Counted from the stretch's first letter, positions 45,702 through 54,799 are shown. The stretch is 64,000 bases of DNA from Streptacidiphilus fuscans (GCF_015690355.1 NZ_JADPRT010000002.1:631337-695336); one strand, 5' to 3'. The notes: a model not told the origin generated them from the sequence alone. Program-made: numbers and translations.

Positions 45702-45894
45702 AGGGCCTCCCGGGCGAGTGGCCCGCTGCCACCCGCGGTTCACCGTCGCCCTCGGCCCCGATGGCCGAGGTCACGGTCTGACTCCGGTTATTCCCCAGGC
45801 GTCCCATTCCATGCAGAACGCAAGCGGTTGTCGACGGATCTTCACCATGCAGCCACCTGTGCCGATGGGCAGAGGGGCCGGTTGCAACCACCTC

Positions 45895-45972
45895 AGGGGC
45901 GCGAGGAACTGCGCGAGAAACCACCCCATGAGGCAGGGCCCCGAACGAGCAGGGCCATCCGCACAGGGTGGT
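45895..45972. repeat. modular intergenic repeat, copy between phoH and prenyltransferase
   Basis: Module A (AGGGGCGCGAGGAACTGCGC, from 45895, running to ACCACCC at 45926) is followed by module C (AACGAGCAGGGCCATCC, 45944-45960) and GGTGGT at 45967. It is a half element: the second module A is missing, as if truncated. Confidence 0.8.
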
Positions 45973-45989
45973 GTCCGCTGAACCCTGGG

Positions 45990-46781
45990 TCAGCCGCCGT
46001 AGCGGCGGTTGCGCTGGGCGTAGTCGCGCAGGGCGCGGAGGAAGTCGACCTTGCGGAAGGCCGGCCAGTACGCCTCGCAGAAGTAGAACTCCGAGTGCGC
46101 CGACTGCCACAGCAGGAAGCCGGAGAGCCTCTGCTCTCCGGACGTCCGGATGACCAGGTCCGGGTCCGGCTGGCCGCTGGTGTAGAGGTGGCGGGCGATC
46201 TGCTCGACGTCGATCATCTCGGCGACCTGCTCCAGCGGAGTCCCCTCCGCCGCCTGCTCCTGGAGCAGCTTGCGCACCGCCTCGGCGATCTCGTGCCGAC
46301 CGCCGTACCCGACTGCGACGTTGACCAGCAGGCCCTTGTTGTCCGCGGTGTCCTGGTCGGCCGCCTTCAGCACCGAGGCCGTCGACTCCGGCAGGAGATC
46401 GAGCGCGCCGACCGGGTGGACCCGCCAGCGGCCGGAGGCGGCGAGCCCGCGGACGGCCTCCTCGATGATGCCGAGCAGCGGCACCAGCTCGTCGGCGGGC
46501 CGGTTCAGGTTGTCCGTGGACAGCAGCCACAGGGTGACCACCTCGACGCCGGTCTCCTCGCACCAGCCGAGGAACTCCGGGATCTTGTCCGCGCCGGTCT
46601 GGTGCCCGTCTGCCGTGGACATGCCCGCCGCGCGCGCCCAGCGGCGGTTGCCGTCGAGCATGACGCCGACGTGGCGCGGCACGTCGCCGCGGTCGAGGTG
46701 CGCCTCGACGCGGTATCCGTACAGGCCGTAGACGGCGCTCCGGAGCAGCGGGGAACGCCGGACCCATCCTCCGAGATCCAT
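45990..46781 (-). CDS. isoprenyl transferase (cis-prenyltransferase)
   Basis: Protein of 263 residues of the UppS family. HVGVMLDGNRRWARAAG gives the catalytic Asp and Arg loop, and GVEVVTLWLLSTDNLNRP, LVNVAVGYGGRHEI, PDPDLVIRTSGEQRLSGFLLWQSAHSEFYF complete the standard blocks. It makes polyprenyl diphosphate for cell-wall carrier lipids, or short Z,E-FPP as one actinobacterial paralogue does. Which one cannot be told. ATG at 46781 has GGAGGGG upstream; it is divergent from the aldo-keto reductase gene. Confidence 0.93.
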   Translation of the reverse strand: MDLGGWVRRSPLLRSAVYGLYGYRVEAHLDRGDVPRHVGVMLDGNRRWARAAGMSTADGHQTGADKIPEFLGWCEETGVEVVTLWLLSTDNLNRPADELVPLLGIIEEAVRGLAASGRWRVHPVGALDLLPESTASVLKAADQDTADNKGLLVNVAVGYGGRHEIAEAVRKLLQEQAAEGTPLEQVAEMIDVEQIARHLYTSGQPDPDLVIRTSGEQRLSGFLLWQSAHSEFYFCEAYWPAFRKVDFLRALRDYAQRNRRYGG

Positions 46782-46873
46782 GTCGGCCCCTCCGTGTGCT
46801 CGCCAGTGCGGGGCCACCCTACTCCCCACCGGTTAATGTTCCGTGAGGAGACAAAACCCACGGAGAGGCCCCC

Positions 46874-47914
46874 ATGATCCCCGCCCCCTACCGGCCTGCC
46901 GACAACCGCTACGACGGTTCGATGAAGTACCGCCGGACCGGCCGCAGCGGTCTCAAGCTGCCCGAGATCTCCCTCGGGCTGTGGCACAACTTCGGCGACG
47001 ACCGGACGCTGGACACCCAGCGCGCCATCCTGCGCCGGGCGTTCGACCTGGGCGTGACCCATTTCGACCTGGCCAACAACTACGGCCCGCCCTACGGCTC
47101 GGCCGAGGCCAACTTCGGCCGTCACCTGGCCGCGGACTTCCGCCCGTTCCGCGACGAGCTGGTGATCTCGACCAAGGCGGGCTACGACATGTGGCCCGGC
47201 CCGTACGGCGAGTGGGGCTCGCGCAAGTACCTGACCGCCAGCCTGGACCAGTCCCTGAAGCGGATGGGCCTGGACTACGTCGACATCTTCTACTCGCACC
47301 GCTTCGACCCGGAGACCCCGCTGGAGGAGACGATGGGCGCGCTGGCGTCCGCCGTCCAGCAGGGCAAGGCGCTCTATGTCGGCATCTCCTCGTACAGCGC
47401 GGAGAAGACCCGCGAGGCCGCCGCGATCCTGCGCGACCTGGGCGTCCCGCTGCTGATCCACCAGCCGTCCTACTCGATGCTGAACCGCTGGATCGAGGAC
47501 GACGGCCTGCTGGACACGCTGGAGGCGGAGGGCGCGGGCTGCATCGGCTTCGCGCCGCTGGCCCAGGGCATCCTGACGGACCGCTACCTGCACGGCATCC
47601 CCGCCGACTCCCGTGCGGCGCAGGGCAAGTCGCTGGACCCGGCGTCCATCGACGAGCGGACGCTCGGCAAGCTGCGCGGCCTCAACGAGCTCGCGGCCGG
47701 ACGCGGCCAGTCGCTGGCCCAGCTGGCGCTGAGCTGGCTGCTGCGCGACCCGCGGATGACCTCGGCGCTGATCGGCGCCTCCTCGGTGGCACAGCTGGAG
47801 ACGAACGTCGCCGCGGTGCAGGGCGCTCCGCTGAGCGACGAGGAATTGGCTGAAATCGATCGCTATGCGACCGACGCGGACCTCAACCTCTGGGCGAAGT
47901 CCAGCGAGAGCTGA
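46874..47914 (+). CDS. mgrA: aldo-keto reductase, L-glyceraldehyde 3-phosphate reductase-like
   Basis: TIM-barrel NADPH oxidoreductase of 346 residues. The catalytic tetrad appears as THFDLANNYGPPYGSAE (Asp, Tyr), STKAGYD (Lys) and DIFYSHRFDP (His). The nucleotide loop near SALIGASSVAQLETN is present. MKYRRTGRSGLKLPEISLGLWHNFGDD closely fits YghZ/MgrA, which reduces L-glyceraldehyde 3-phosphate and methylglyoxal; substrate is inferred from similarity. GGAGAGGCCCCC precedes the ATG. Ends in a strong hairpin before the second chitinase. Confidence 0.92.
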   Translation: MIPAPYRPADNRYDGSMKYRRTGRSGLKLPEISLGLWHNFGDDRTLDTQRAILRRAFDLGVTHFDLANNYGPPYGSAEANFGRHLAADFRPFRDELVISTKAGYDMWPGPYGEWGSRKYLTASLDQSLKRMGLDYVDIFYSHRFDPETPLEETMGALASAVQQGKALYVGISSYSAEKTREAAAILRDLGVPLLIHQPSYSMLNRWIEDDGLLDTLEAEGAGCIGFAPLAQGILTDRYLHGIPADSRAAQGKSLDPASIDERTLGKLRGLNELAAGRGQSLAQLALSWLLRDPRMTSALIGASSVAQLETNVAAVQGAPLSDEELAEIDRYATDADLNLWAKSSES

Positions 47915-47931
47915 GTCGTAAGACGCCCACC

Positions 47932-47985
47932 GGTCCAGACTGCGACTGAAGCGAACGCTCCAGTTGTGGTCTGGACCATCTTTTT
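47932..47985 (+). terminator. 17-bp hairpin with T-run, end of aldo-keto reductase
   Basis: GGTCCAGACTGCGACTG (47932-47948) pairs with CAGTTGTGGTCTGGACC (47961-47977) through 17 pairs, three of them G-T, over a 12-base loop. TCTTTTT follows. One of the few terminators here with a real T-run. Confidence 0.92.
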
Positions 47986-48074
47986 GCCGGTCACCGGGGC
48001 AACACCCCTGTTGAACAGCCAACTTCATGGACACCGCACGACCTTAACCAAGCCTTAAGAGGCTTTCTGACCCC

Positions 48075-48103
48075 TTGACAGGCCAACTGGTCTAGTCCAA
48101 CTT
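48075..48103 (+). promoter_or_regulatory. chitinase promoter with DasR box
   Basis: TTGACA (48075-48080) and CAACTT (48098-48103) are 17 bases apart. ACTGGTCTAGTCCAAC (48086-48101) between them differs from the DasR consensus TGGTCTAGACCA at one core position. Together with the similar layout at 30104-30147 it indicates co-regulation of the two chitinases. Confidence 0.85.
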
Positions 48104-48163
48104 GTGTTGCGGGTTTCACTTCTCGTCTTTCCCCGCTTCCCCCACAGTTGAGGACAGACCGCC

Positions 48164-49717
48164 ATGCCATCCCCCCGTGCTGTGAACGCCGCGCTGGCCT
48201 CCGTGGCCGCGTTGGGACTCGGCCTCACCGGCCTGGTCGCCCTGAGCGGCGGCGCGTCCGCCGCCACCGCCAACCTCGTGGTCAATCCCGGTTTCGAGAC
48301 CGGGACGCTGGCCAACTGGACCTGTGACGCCGGCACCGGCGCGGTCACCACGTCCACCGTCCACTCCGGCTCCTACGCGCTGGCGGCGACCCCCACCGCC
48401 TCCGACGACGCACAGTGCACGCAGACCATCAGCGTCCAGCCCAACTCGTCCTACACGCTGAGCGCGTGGGTCAACGGGCCGTACGCCTACCTCGGCACCC
48501 AGGGCGACGGCACCACGGACGTCAGCACCTGGTCCGACACCAGCTCCTGGAACCAGCTGAGCACCACCTTCAGCACCGGGGCGTCCACCACCAGCGTCAC
48601 CATCTACCTGCACGGCTGGTACGGGCAGTCGACCTACTACGCGGACGACGTCGTGCTGAGCGGCGCGGCCGGTCCCAGCCCGAGCCCGACGCAGAGCGGC
48701 AGCCCGTCGCCGAGCGCCAGCGCGTCCGCCTCGTCGAGCCCGAGCTCGTCCCCGACGCCGACGGCCACCGCCACGACACCGACCCCCACGTCCACCGCGA
48801 CCGGCAGCGGCGGCGGGGGCAACCCGAAGCACTGGGTGACCGGCTACTGGCAGGACTTCGACAACGGCGCGACCGACCAGACGATCGCCGACGTCAACTC
48901 GGAGTACAACCTGATCGCGGTCGCGTTCGCCAACGCGGACTCGGCCGGGGACGGCGGGATCACCTTCTCGCTCGACCCGACGCTGCAGAGCAAGCTCGGC
49001 GGCTACACCGACGCCCAGTTCAAGGCGGACATCGCCGCCAAGCAGGCGGCCGGCGACAAGGTGATCCTCTCGGTGGGCGGCCAGAACGGCACCATCTCGA
49101 TCACCAGCGCCGCGCAGGCCACCGCCTTTGCGAACAGCGCGTACTCGATCATCCAGCAGTACGGCTTCAACGGCGTGGACATCGACCTGGAGAACGGGCT
49201 CAACCCGACCTACATGGCCTCCGCGCTGCACCAGCTGGCGGCGAAGGTGGGGTCGGGCTTCATCCTGACCATGGCCCCGCAGACGATCGACGTGCTGAAC
49301 TCCTCGTCCGACTACCTGGCGACCGCGCTGCAGGTGAAGGACATCCTGACGATCATGAACACCCAGTACTACAACTCGGGTTCCATGAACGGCTGTGACG
49401 GCGGTGTCTACTCCGAGGGCAGCGTCGACTTCATCACCTCGCTCGCCTGCACCGCGATCCAGGCGGGCCTGAGCCCGAACCAGGTGGGCATCGGCGTCCC
49501 GGCGTCGAGCAGCGCGGCCGGCAGCGGCTACGTCGGGCCGAGCGTGGTCGAGAACGCCCTGAACTGCCTGGCGAAGGACACCAACTGCGGCACCTTCAAG
49601 CCCAGCACCACGTGGCCGACGATCGGCGGCGTGATGACCTGGTCGACCGCCTGGGACGCCAGCAACGGCAACCAGTTCGCGACCAACGAGGGCGCGTTCG
49701 TCCACGCCATGCCGTAA
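48164..49717 (+). CDS. secreted GH18 chitinase with N-terminal carbohydrate-binding domain
   Basis: Chitinase of 517 residues. The signal peptide runs to about GGASAAT (residue 35). A beta-sandwich domain follows (NLVVNPGFETGTLANWTC ... YLHGWYGQSTYYADDV), related to the C-terminal one of the larger chitinase. After a Pro/Ser/Thr linker, the GH18 barrel has KHWVTGYWQDFDNG, KVILSVGGQNGTIS and FNGVDIDLENG with the DxxDxDxE catalytic Glu. It matches the ChiA/ChiC-type endochitinases of Streptomyces. The promoter has a DasR-like box; a bidirectional terminator follows. Confidence 0.95.
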   Translation: MPSPRAVNAALASVAALGLGLTGLVALSGGASAATANLVVNPGFETGTLANWTCDAGTGAVTTSTVHSGSYALAATPTASDDAQCTQTISVQPNSSYTLSAWVNGPYAYLGTQGDGTTDVSTWSDTSSWNQLSTTFSTGASTTSVTIYLHGWYGQSTYYADDVVLSGAAGPSPSPTQSGSPSPSASASASSSPSSSPTPTATATTPTPTSTATGSGGGGNPKHWVTGYWQDFDNGATDQTIADVNSEYNLIAVAFANADSAGDGGITFSLDPTLQSKLGGYTDAQFKADIAAKQAAGDKVILSVGGQNGTISITSAAQATAFANSAYSIIQQYGFNGVDIDLENGLNPTYMASALHQLAAKVGSGFILTMAPQTIDVLNSSSDYLATALQVKDILTIMNTQYYNSGSMNGCDGGVYSEGSVDFITSLACTAIQAGLSPNQVGIGVPASSSAAGSGYVGPSVVENALNCLAKDTNCGTFKPSTTWPTIGGVMTWSTAWDASNGNQFATNEGAFVHAMP

Positions 49718-49735
49718 CACCCGCTGAGAACGGAA

Positions 49736-49773
49736 GACTGCCCGCCGCGCTCGACAAAGCGCGGCGGGCAGTC
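49736..49773. terminator. 16-bp bidirectional hairpin terminator
   Basis: GACTGCCCGCCGCGCT (49736-49751) pairs perfectly with AGCGCGGCGGGCAGTC (49758-49773) over a six-base loop, between the convergent chitinase and RidA genes. Confidence 0.95.
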
Positions 49774-49791
49774 GCGTCTGCCGTCCCGTGC

Positions 49792-50190
49792 TCAGTCGGT
49801 GACGGCCAACGCGTCGATCTCGACCAGCAGACCGGCCGGGAGGCCGACGTAGACGGTGGTGCGGGCCGGGACGTCGCCGTCCGGCAGCTCCTTGGCGAAC
49901 CACGCGTTGTACGCCTCGTTGAGCTCGGCGAAGTGCGCGGTGTCGGTGAGGTAGACGCGCATCATCACCAGGTCGCCCCAGCTCGCGCCGCCTTCGCTCA
50001 GCACGGCTCCGACGTTGCGGAGCGTCTGCTCGACCTGCTCGGTGAGGCCGGGGCCGACCGGGGCGCCGGTGGCGGGATCGAAACCGACCTGTCCGGCGAC
50101 CTGCAGCAGGCCGCCCTTGGCCACGCCCTGCGAGAAACTGGCGACCGGGGTCGGGGCGTGCTCGGTCCGGATCACTCGCTTGCTGCTCAT
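49792..50190 (-). CDS. ridA: RidA-family enamine/imine deaminase
   Basis: Protein of 132 residues of the RidA/YjgF/UK114 family. TPVASFSQGVAKGGLLQVAGQVGFDPATG and ARTTVYVGLPAGLLVEIDALAV contain the conserved Arg and Glu of the active site. It hydrolyses reactive enamines made by PLP-dependent deaminases, which suits the divergent D-amino-acid deaminase gene. GAGGAG lies upstream of the ATG. The C-terminus is complete. Confidence 0.93.
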   Translation of the reverse strand: MSSKRVIRTEHAPTPVASFSQGVAKGGLLQVAGQVGFDPATGAPVGPGLTEQVEQTLRNVGAVLSEGGASWGDLVMMRVYLTDTAHFAELNEAYNAWFAKELPDGDVPARTTVYVGLPAGLLVEIDALAVTD

Positions 50191-50301
50191 GCGGCTTGCT
50201 CCTCAGCACTCTGGGGGTTCTCCGACGGACTGCTGTCAGGCAGGATATGCAACCGACGTTGCACACGGCGCAACCGAATCGACATCCGAAGGAGTCGCTT
50301 C

Positions 50302-51591
50302 ATGGGCAGGGACCGGATGAACGGAGCCGCGCTCGACGCGCTGGGCGAGACCGTCGTCGACTGGCGCTTCAAGGGCATGCCGCTGGGCATGTCGACGATG
50401 ACCGTCGACCGGATGCGGGACGCCAAGCTGAACCTCTTCGAGGACGGCTTCTCCACTCCCCTGCTCACGCTGGAGTCGACGGCGCTGAGCCACAACCTGG
50501 AGCTGATGGCCTCGTGGGCCGCCCGCCACGGCCTGGCCCACGCCCCGCACGGCAAGACGCCGCTCGCCCCGCAGCTGATGCAGCGCCAACTGGAGCTCGG
50601 CGCCTGGGGCATCACCGCCGCCACGCCGTCGCACGTCCGGATGTACCGGCACTTCGGCGTCCAGCGGATCTTCCTCGGCAACGAGCTGGTCGACGCGGCC
50701 GCACTGCGCTGGCTGAGCGACGAGCTCTCCGCCGACCCGGAGTTCCGCTTCGTCTGCTACGTCGACTCGGTGCGCGGCGTCGAGCTGATGGACGCGGCGC
50801 TCAGCCACCGCGTGGACGTGGTGGTCGAGCTGGGCGCGACCGGTTCGCGCACCGGCGTGCGGTCGGCGGCGGAGGCGGACGAGGTGGCGCAGGCCGTTCG
50901 CGCCTCACGGTGGCTGCGGCTGGTCGGCGTCGCGGGATACGAGGGCACGCTGCCCGACGTGGACGCGGCGCGTACCGTCGTCGCCGACTGGATGGCGAAC
51001 CTGGTGGCGACGGCCCACCGCTTCGACGCGGCAGGCTGCTTCGCGGATCTCGCGGCGGACGACGAGATCGTCGTCAGCGCGGGCGGCAGCGAGCACTTCG
51101 ACCTGGTCGCGGCGGCGCTCACCGAGGAGGCACTGGAGCTCTCGCGTCCGGTGCTGCGGCTGCTGCGCTCCGGCGCGTACGTCACGCACGACCACCTCCA
51201 CTACGCCAGGATCACCCCGCTCACCGACGAGGCGGAGCACTTCCTGCCCGCCCTGAAGCTCTGGGCGCAGGTGGTGTCCCGCCCGGAGGACGGGCTGGCG
51301 CTGGTGAACGCGGGCAAGCGGGACGTGCCGTACGACCTCGGCCTCCCGGTCCCGCTGCAGATCCGCACGCCGACGGGGCTGTTGCGCAAGGCCGAGGGTC
51401 TGACCGTGACCAAGCTGTCCGACCAGCACGCCTTCGTCGAACTCGCCCCGGGCGCGGCCCCGCTGGAGGTCGGGGACTGGGTGGCCTTCGGTCTGTCCCA
51501 CCCCTGCACGGCCTTCGAGAAGTGGCAGTTGATCCCCGAGGTCTCCCCCGACGGACAGACGGTCGTCGACTACATCCGCACCTTCTTCTGA
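50302..51591 (+). CDS. PLP-dependent amino acid deaminase (D-serine dehydratase-like)
   Basis: Fold-type III PLP enzyme of 429 residues. FSTPLLTLESTALSHNLELMASWAARHGLAHAPHGKTPLAPQL has the PLP Lys of HGKT, and the C-terminal DSD1-like domain holds SGAYVTHDHLHYARI and LGLPVPLQI. It resembles D-serine dehydratase/D-threonine aldolase family deaminases, releasing ammonia and a keto acid from D-amino acids. GGAG is seven bases from the ATG. Its stop is five bases before the D-aminoacylase start, so the pair is co-transcribed. Confidence 0.9.
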   Translation: MGRDRMNGAALDALGETVVDWRFKGMPLGMSTMTVDRMRDAKLNLFEDGFSTPLLTLESTALSHNLELMASWAARHGLAHAPHGKTPLAPQLMQRQLELGAWGITAATPSHVRMYRHFGVQRIFLGNELVDAAALRWLSDELSADPEFRFVCYVDSVRGVELMDAALSHRVDVVVELGATGSRTGVRSAAEADEVAQAVRASRWLRLVGVAGYEGTLPDVDAARTVVADWMANLVATAHRFDAAGCFADLAADDEIVVSAGGSEHFDLVAAALTEEALELSRPVLRLLRSGAYVTHDHLHYARITPLTDEAEHFLPALKLWAQVVSRPEDGLALVNAGKRDVPYDLGLPVPLQIRTPTGLLRKAEGLTVTKLSDQHAFVELAPGAAPLEVGDWVAFGLSHPCTAFEKWQLIPEVSPDGQTVVDYIRTFF

Positions 51592-51596
51592 TTCAT

Positions 51597-53234
51597 ATGA
51601 GAACGGTCCTGCGCGGCGCGCTCGTCGTCGACGGCAGCGGCGGCGCGCCCTACCGCGCCGACGCCGTCCTCGATGTCAGCCCCGACGACGGCGGACGGAT
51701 CGCCCGCCTGCACCGCGAGGGCGCGCCCGGCCCCCGGCCGGGCGCTGCCCCGGGCAGCGGTCGGGTGATCGACGCGGACGGCCTCGTGCTCGCGCCCGGC
51801 TTCGTCGACATGCACGCGCACTCCGACCTGGCGCTGCTCACCGACCCCGGGCACGAGGCCAAGGTCGCCCAGGGCGTGACGCTGGAGGTGCTGGGCCAGG
51901 ACGGCCTCTCCTACGCGCCCGTGGACGAGACGACGCTGCCCGGGCTGCGCCGTCAACTCGCCGGCTGGAACGGCGATCCGGACGCCGCCGAGCTGGACTG
52001 GAACTGGCGCTCCGTCGGCCAGTACCTGGACCGGCTCGACCAGGGCGTCGCCGTCAACGCCGCCTACCTCGTCCCGCAGGGCACGCTCCGCGCCCTCGTC
52101 CTGGGCTGGGAGGACCGCGCGGCCACGCCCGACGAGCTGGAGCGGATGCGCGGGCTGCTCGCGCAGGGGCTGGCGGAGGGCGCGGTCGGCATGTCGTCCG
52201 GGCTGACCTACACGCCGGGGATGTACGCCGACACCGCCGAACTCACCGCGCTCTGCGAGGTGGTGGCCGCGCACGGCGGCTACTACTGCCCGCACCACCG
52301 CTCGTACGGCGCGGGTGCGCTCGCCGCCTACGCGGAGATGGTCGCGGTGGCCCGCGCCTCCGGCTGCGCGCTGCATCTGGCCCACGCCACCATGAACTTC
52401 GAGGTCAACCGGGGCCGCGCGGGCGAGTTGCTGGCGCTGGTCGACGCCGCGCTCGCGGATGGCGTGGACCTGACTCTGGACAGCTATCCCTACCTGCCGG
52501 GGTCCACCACCCTGGCCGCGCTGCTGCCCGGCTGGGCGACGGCAGGCGGCCCGGAGGAGACCCTGCGCCGCCTCGGTGACCCGGCGGCGCTGGCCCGGAT
52601 CCGCGCCGACCTGGAGGTGCACGGTTCGGACGGCTGCCACGGCGTCGTCGCCGACTGGGACACCGTGCAGGTCAGCGGCGTCCGGACGCCCGCGCTGCGC
52701 TCGCGCGTCGGCCTGACGGTCAGTCAGTTGGCGTCGCGGGACGGCGTCGAGCCGTTCGCGGCGTTCACGCGACTGCTGGTCGAGGACGGCCTCGGCACGA
52801 CGATCCTCCAGCACGTCGGCGACGAGGCCAACGTGCGCGCGATCATGCGGCATCCGGTGCACTGCGGCGGCAGCGACGGCCTCCTGGTCGGCGACCGGCC
52901 GCATCCGCGCGCCTACGGCACCTTCCCGCGCTATCTCGGCCACTACGTCCGCGAGTTGGGCGTGCTGGGACTGGCGGAGTGCGTGCGGCACCTGGCCGCG
53001 ACCCCGGCGCGGCGGCTGGGCCTGCGCGACCGCGGACAGGTCCGCGAGGGATGGCGGGCCGACCTGGTCCTGCTCGACCCGACCGAGATCGCGGACGAGG
53101 CGACCTACGAGCAGCCCCGGCGGCTGCCGCACGGCATCCCGTACGTCTTCGTCGACGGTGTCGCGGTGCTGGACGACGGCCGACGGACCGCCGCCCTGCC
53201 GGGCCGCTCGGTGCGGCTCACCCCTCCGACGTAG
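51597..53234 (+). CDS. N-acyl-D-amino-acid deacylase (D-aminoacylase)
   Basis: Amidohydrolase-superfamily enzyme of 545 residues. PGFVDMHAHSDLALLTDPGHEAKVAQGVT carries the HxH zinc ligands, and further metal ligands are in YYCPHHRSYG and LHLAHATMN. A distal active-site Asp is in GGSDGLLVGDRPHPRAYGTF. It removes the acyl group from N-acyl-D-amino acids, giving the substrate for the upstream deaminase. With RidA the three genes form a complete route from N-acyl-D-amino acid to keto acid. Converges on the GH5-like gene. Confidence 0.93.
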   Translation: MRTVLRGALVVDGSGGAPYRADAVLDVSPDDGGRIARLHREGAPGPRPGAAPGSGRVIDADGLVLAPGFVDMHAHSDLALLTDPGHEAKVAQGVTLEVLGQDGLSYAPVDETTLPGLRRQLAGWNGDPDAAELDWNWRSVGQYLDRLDQGVAVNAAYLVPQGTLRALVLGWEDRAATPDELERMRGLLAQGLAEGAVGMSSGLTYTPGMYADTAELTALCEVVAAHGGYYCPHHRSYGAGALAAYAEMVAVARASGCALHLAHATMNFEVNRGRAGELLALVDAALADGVDLTLDSYPYLPGSTTLAALLPGWATAGGPEETLRRLGDPAALARIRADLEVHGSDGCHGVVADWDTVQVSGVRTPALRSRVGLTVSQLASRDGVEPFAAFTRLLVEDGLGTTILQHVGDEANVRAIMRHPVHCGGSDGLLVGDRPHPRAYGTFPRYLGHYVRELGVLGLAECVRHLAATPARRLGLRDRGQVREGWRADLVLLDPTEIADEATYEQPRRLPHGIPYVFVDGVAVLDDGRRTAALPGRSVRLTPPT

Positions 53235-53254
53235 CAGGTCACCCGACGTTCTGG

Positions 53255-54664
53255 TCAGCCCACGTTCTGGACCGGGGTCGACGGGGTCAGTTGGAGCGTG
53301 TGCAGGGTGCCGGGGACGGGCTTCTTCTCGGTGAGCGACAGGATGTGCCGGACCGGGTCCCAGGCGTAGGTGTACTCGGCGTCGAACTCGATCTGCGGCC
53401 CGTTCGGGAAGTCCGAGGGCGGCAGATAGACGTCGGTCGAACCGCTCACCCCGGCGGCGTCGCGGAACTGGAGCGTGAAGACCAACGTGCCCTTGTCGTA
53501 GTCGAACTCCACCGGCACCCCGGCCACCGCCCGCGGGTACGCGGTCTGGAGCACGTTCGCCAGGTCGCTCGGCTGCCCCGGCTTGGTCCAGGGCGAGTAC
53601 GGACCAGGCGTGGCGCTCCAGTACGCGGAGCCGACCATCATCTGGTCGAACAGCGCCTGCGTGTGGTCGACATAGAGGTGCGCGCCTATGGAGTTGTCGT
53701 TCACCGTCCAGCCGCCGACCAGCACCGGCGCGTCCAGCCGGGCCGCGGTCCTGGCCACCTGGATCTGCCAGGACGCCTCCGCCCGGTCGGCCATGAAGGC
53801 ACTCGTGCCGCTGTACGAGCCGGACGGATCCAGCGGAGCAGGGTAGAGCTGCGGCGCGTACCCGATCCGCGCGCCCCCGGACCGGGGGTCGGTGAGCGCG
53901 GGCAGCGCGCTGGGCATGCCCCAGTCCGTGGCAGCGGCCTCCGGTTCGACGAAGAGCCAGTGCTCGGGATCGACCGCGCGGATGTCGTCGATGACGCGCT
54001 GGTAGAACTGCGCCAGCGGCCCGGACTCGAACGCCGCGCCCTGGACGGAGCCGCCCCACGGACGGTCCATCAGGTCGAAGCCGAGGATCGGGTCGACGCC
54101 CTTCATCCCGTGCCGGTCGAGGTAGTCGGCGATGTGGACCCAGGCGGCGGCATAGCTCTGCCGCAGGTCGGGCCGGTCACCGCGGGTACCCCAGAACTCG
54201 TCCGCCGCCTGCGTGGACGCGGCGTCGACGGCCGCGAGCGCGACGGGCGTGCCCGGGGGCGGGCCGTAGGCGTCCTGCTCCATGGCCAGCACGACGTGGT
54301 CGCCCTGGGCCGCGTACCAGCCGATCCGCTGGACGACCCCGGCCAGGTAGGCGTCGTCGTACCGGCCGGGCCGGGGCTCGACCTGGCTCCAGCGCAGCAC
54401 GATGCGGGCGTAGTCGTCGCCGAGTGCGTCGTACTCGGCCGCCGCGGCCGGTCCGGAGCCGACCGCACTGCCGGCGTCGGCGTCCAGCCCGTCCAGGATC
54501 AACGCGCGCCCCTGGCCGTCCGTCAGAAAGCGCGGCGCGGCCGACACCCCCTGCGCGGAGGGCGTCCCGACATGCACCAACAACCCGGCCGCGCACGCGA
54601 TCACGACCAGCGTCACCAGCAGTCGGCGCAACCGAGAGCGCCGACTGCGTATCCGCCTCCGCAT
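53255..54664 (-). CDS. GH5/endoglycoceramidase-like protein lacking catalytic glutamates
   Basis: Secreted or membrane-anchored protein of 469 residues. Basic RRRIRSRRSRLRR precedes a hydrophobic segment (LLVTLVVIACAAGLLVHVG), then a TIM barrel with FLTDGQGRALILDGLDAD, ARIVLRWSQVEPRPGRYDDAYL, and QGDHVVLAMEQDAYG. That matches the endoglycoceramidase branch of GH5. Where these have DLMNEPW the protein reads DLMDRPWG (residue ~196), and where the nucleophile GE(F/W)G is expected it reads LVGGWTVND (~315). Both catalytic Glu seem lost. It may bind glycans without cutting. GGGGGAGGGG precedes the ATG. Confidence 0.75.
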   Translation of the reverse strand: MRRRIRSRRSRLRRLLVTLVVIACAAGLLVHVGTPSAQGVSAAPRFLTDGQGRALILDGLDADAGSAVGSGPAAAAEYDALGDDYARIVLRWSQVEPRPGRYDDAYLAGVVQRIGWYAAQGDHVVLAMEQDAYGPPPGTPVALAAVDAASTQAADEFWGTRGDRPDLRQSYAAAWVHIADYLDRHGMKGVDPILGFDLMDRPWGGSVQGAAFESGPLAQFYQRVIDDIRAVDPEHWLFVEPEAAATDWGMPSALPALTDPRSGGARIGYAPQLYPAPLDPSGSYSGTSAFMADRAEASWQIQVARTAARLDAPVLVGGWTVNDNSIGAHLYVDHTQALFDQMMVGSAYWSATPGPYSPWTKPGQPSDLANVLQTAYPRAVAGVPVEFDYDKGTLVFTLQFRDAAGVSGSTDVYLPPSDFPNGPQIEFDAEYTYAWDPVRHILSLTEKKPVPGTLHTLQLTPSTPVQNVG

Positions 54665-54799
54665 GACCCCTCCCCCGGACCAGGCAACTGGAGTGATCCT
54701 AGATCGCGTTCCTGGGCGCCCACAGGGAGAGGGGTGCTGATCGGGTATCAACATCGCCTTGCCGCCCGCGCGCGTGAACACCCGCGCTACAGTCCGGCC

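Noticed and set aside
47965..47980. DasR-like TGGTCTGGACCA upstream of the second chitinase
   Set aside because: It forms the 3' arm of the aldo-keto reductase terminator hairpin and lies about 100 bases from the promoter; the symmetry is explained by the stem.
49612..50301. Upstream extension of the amino acid deaminase to 49612
   Set aside because: The extension crosses the chitinase end, a strong terminator and the antisense RidA gene; ATG 50302 has a good ribosome site and matches the family start.
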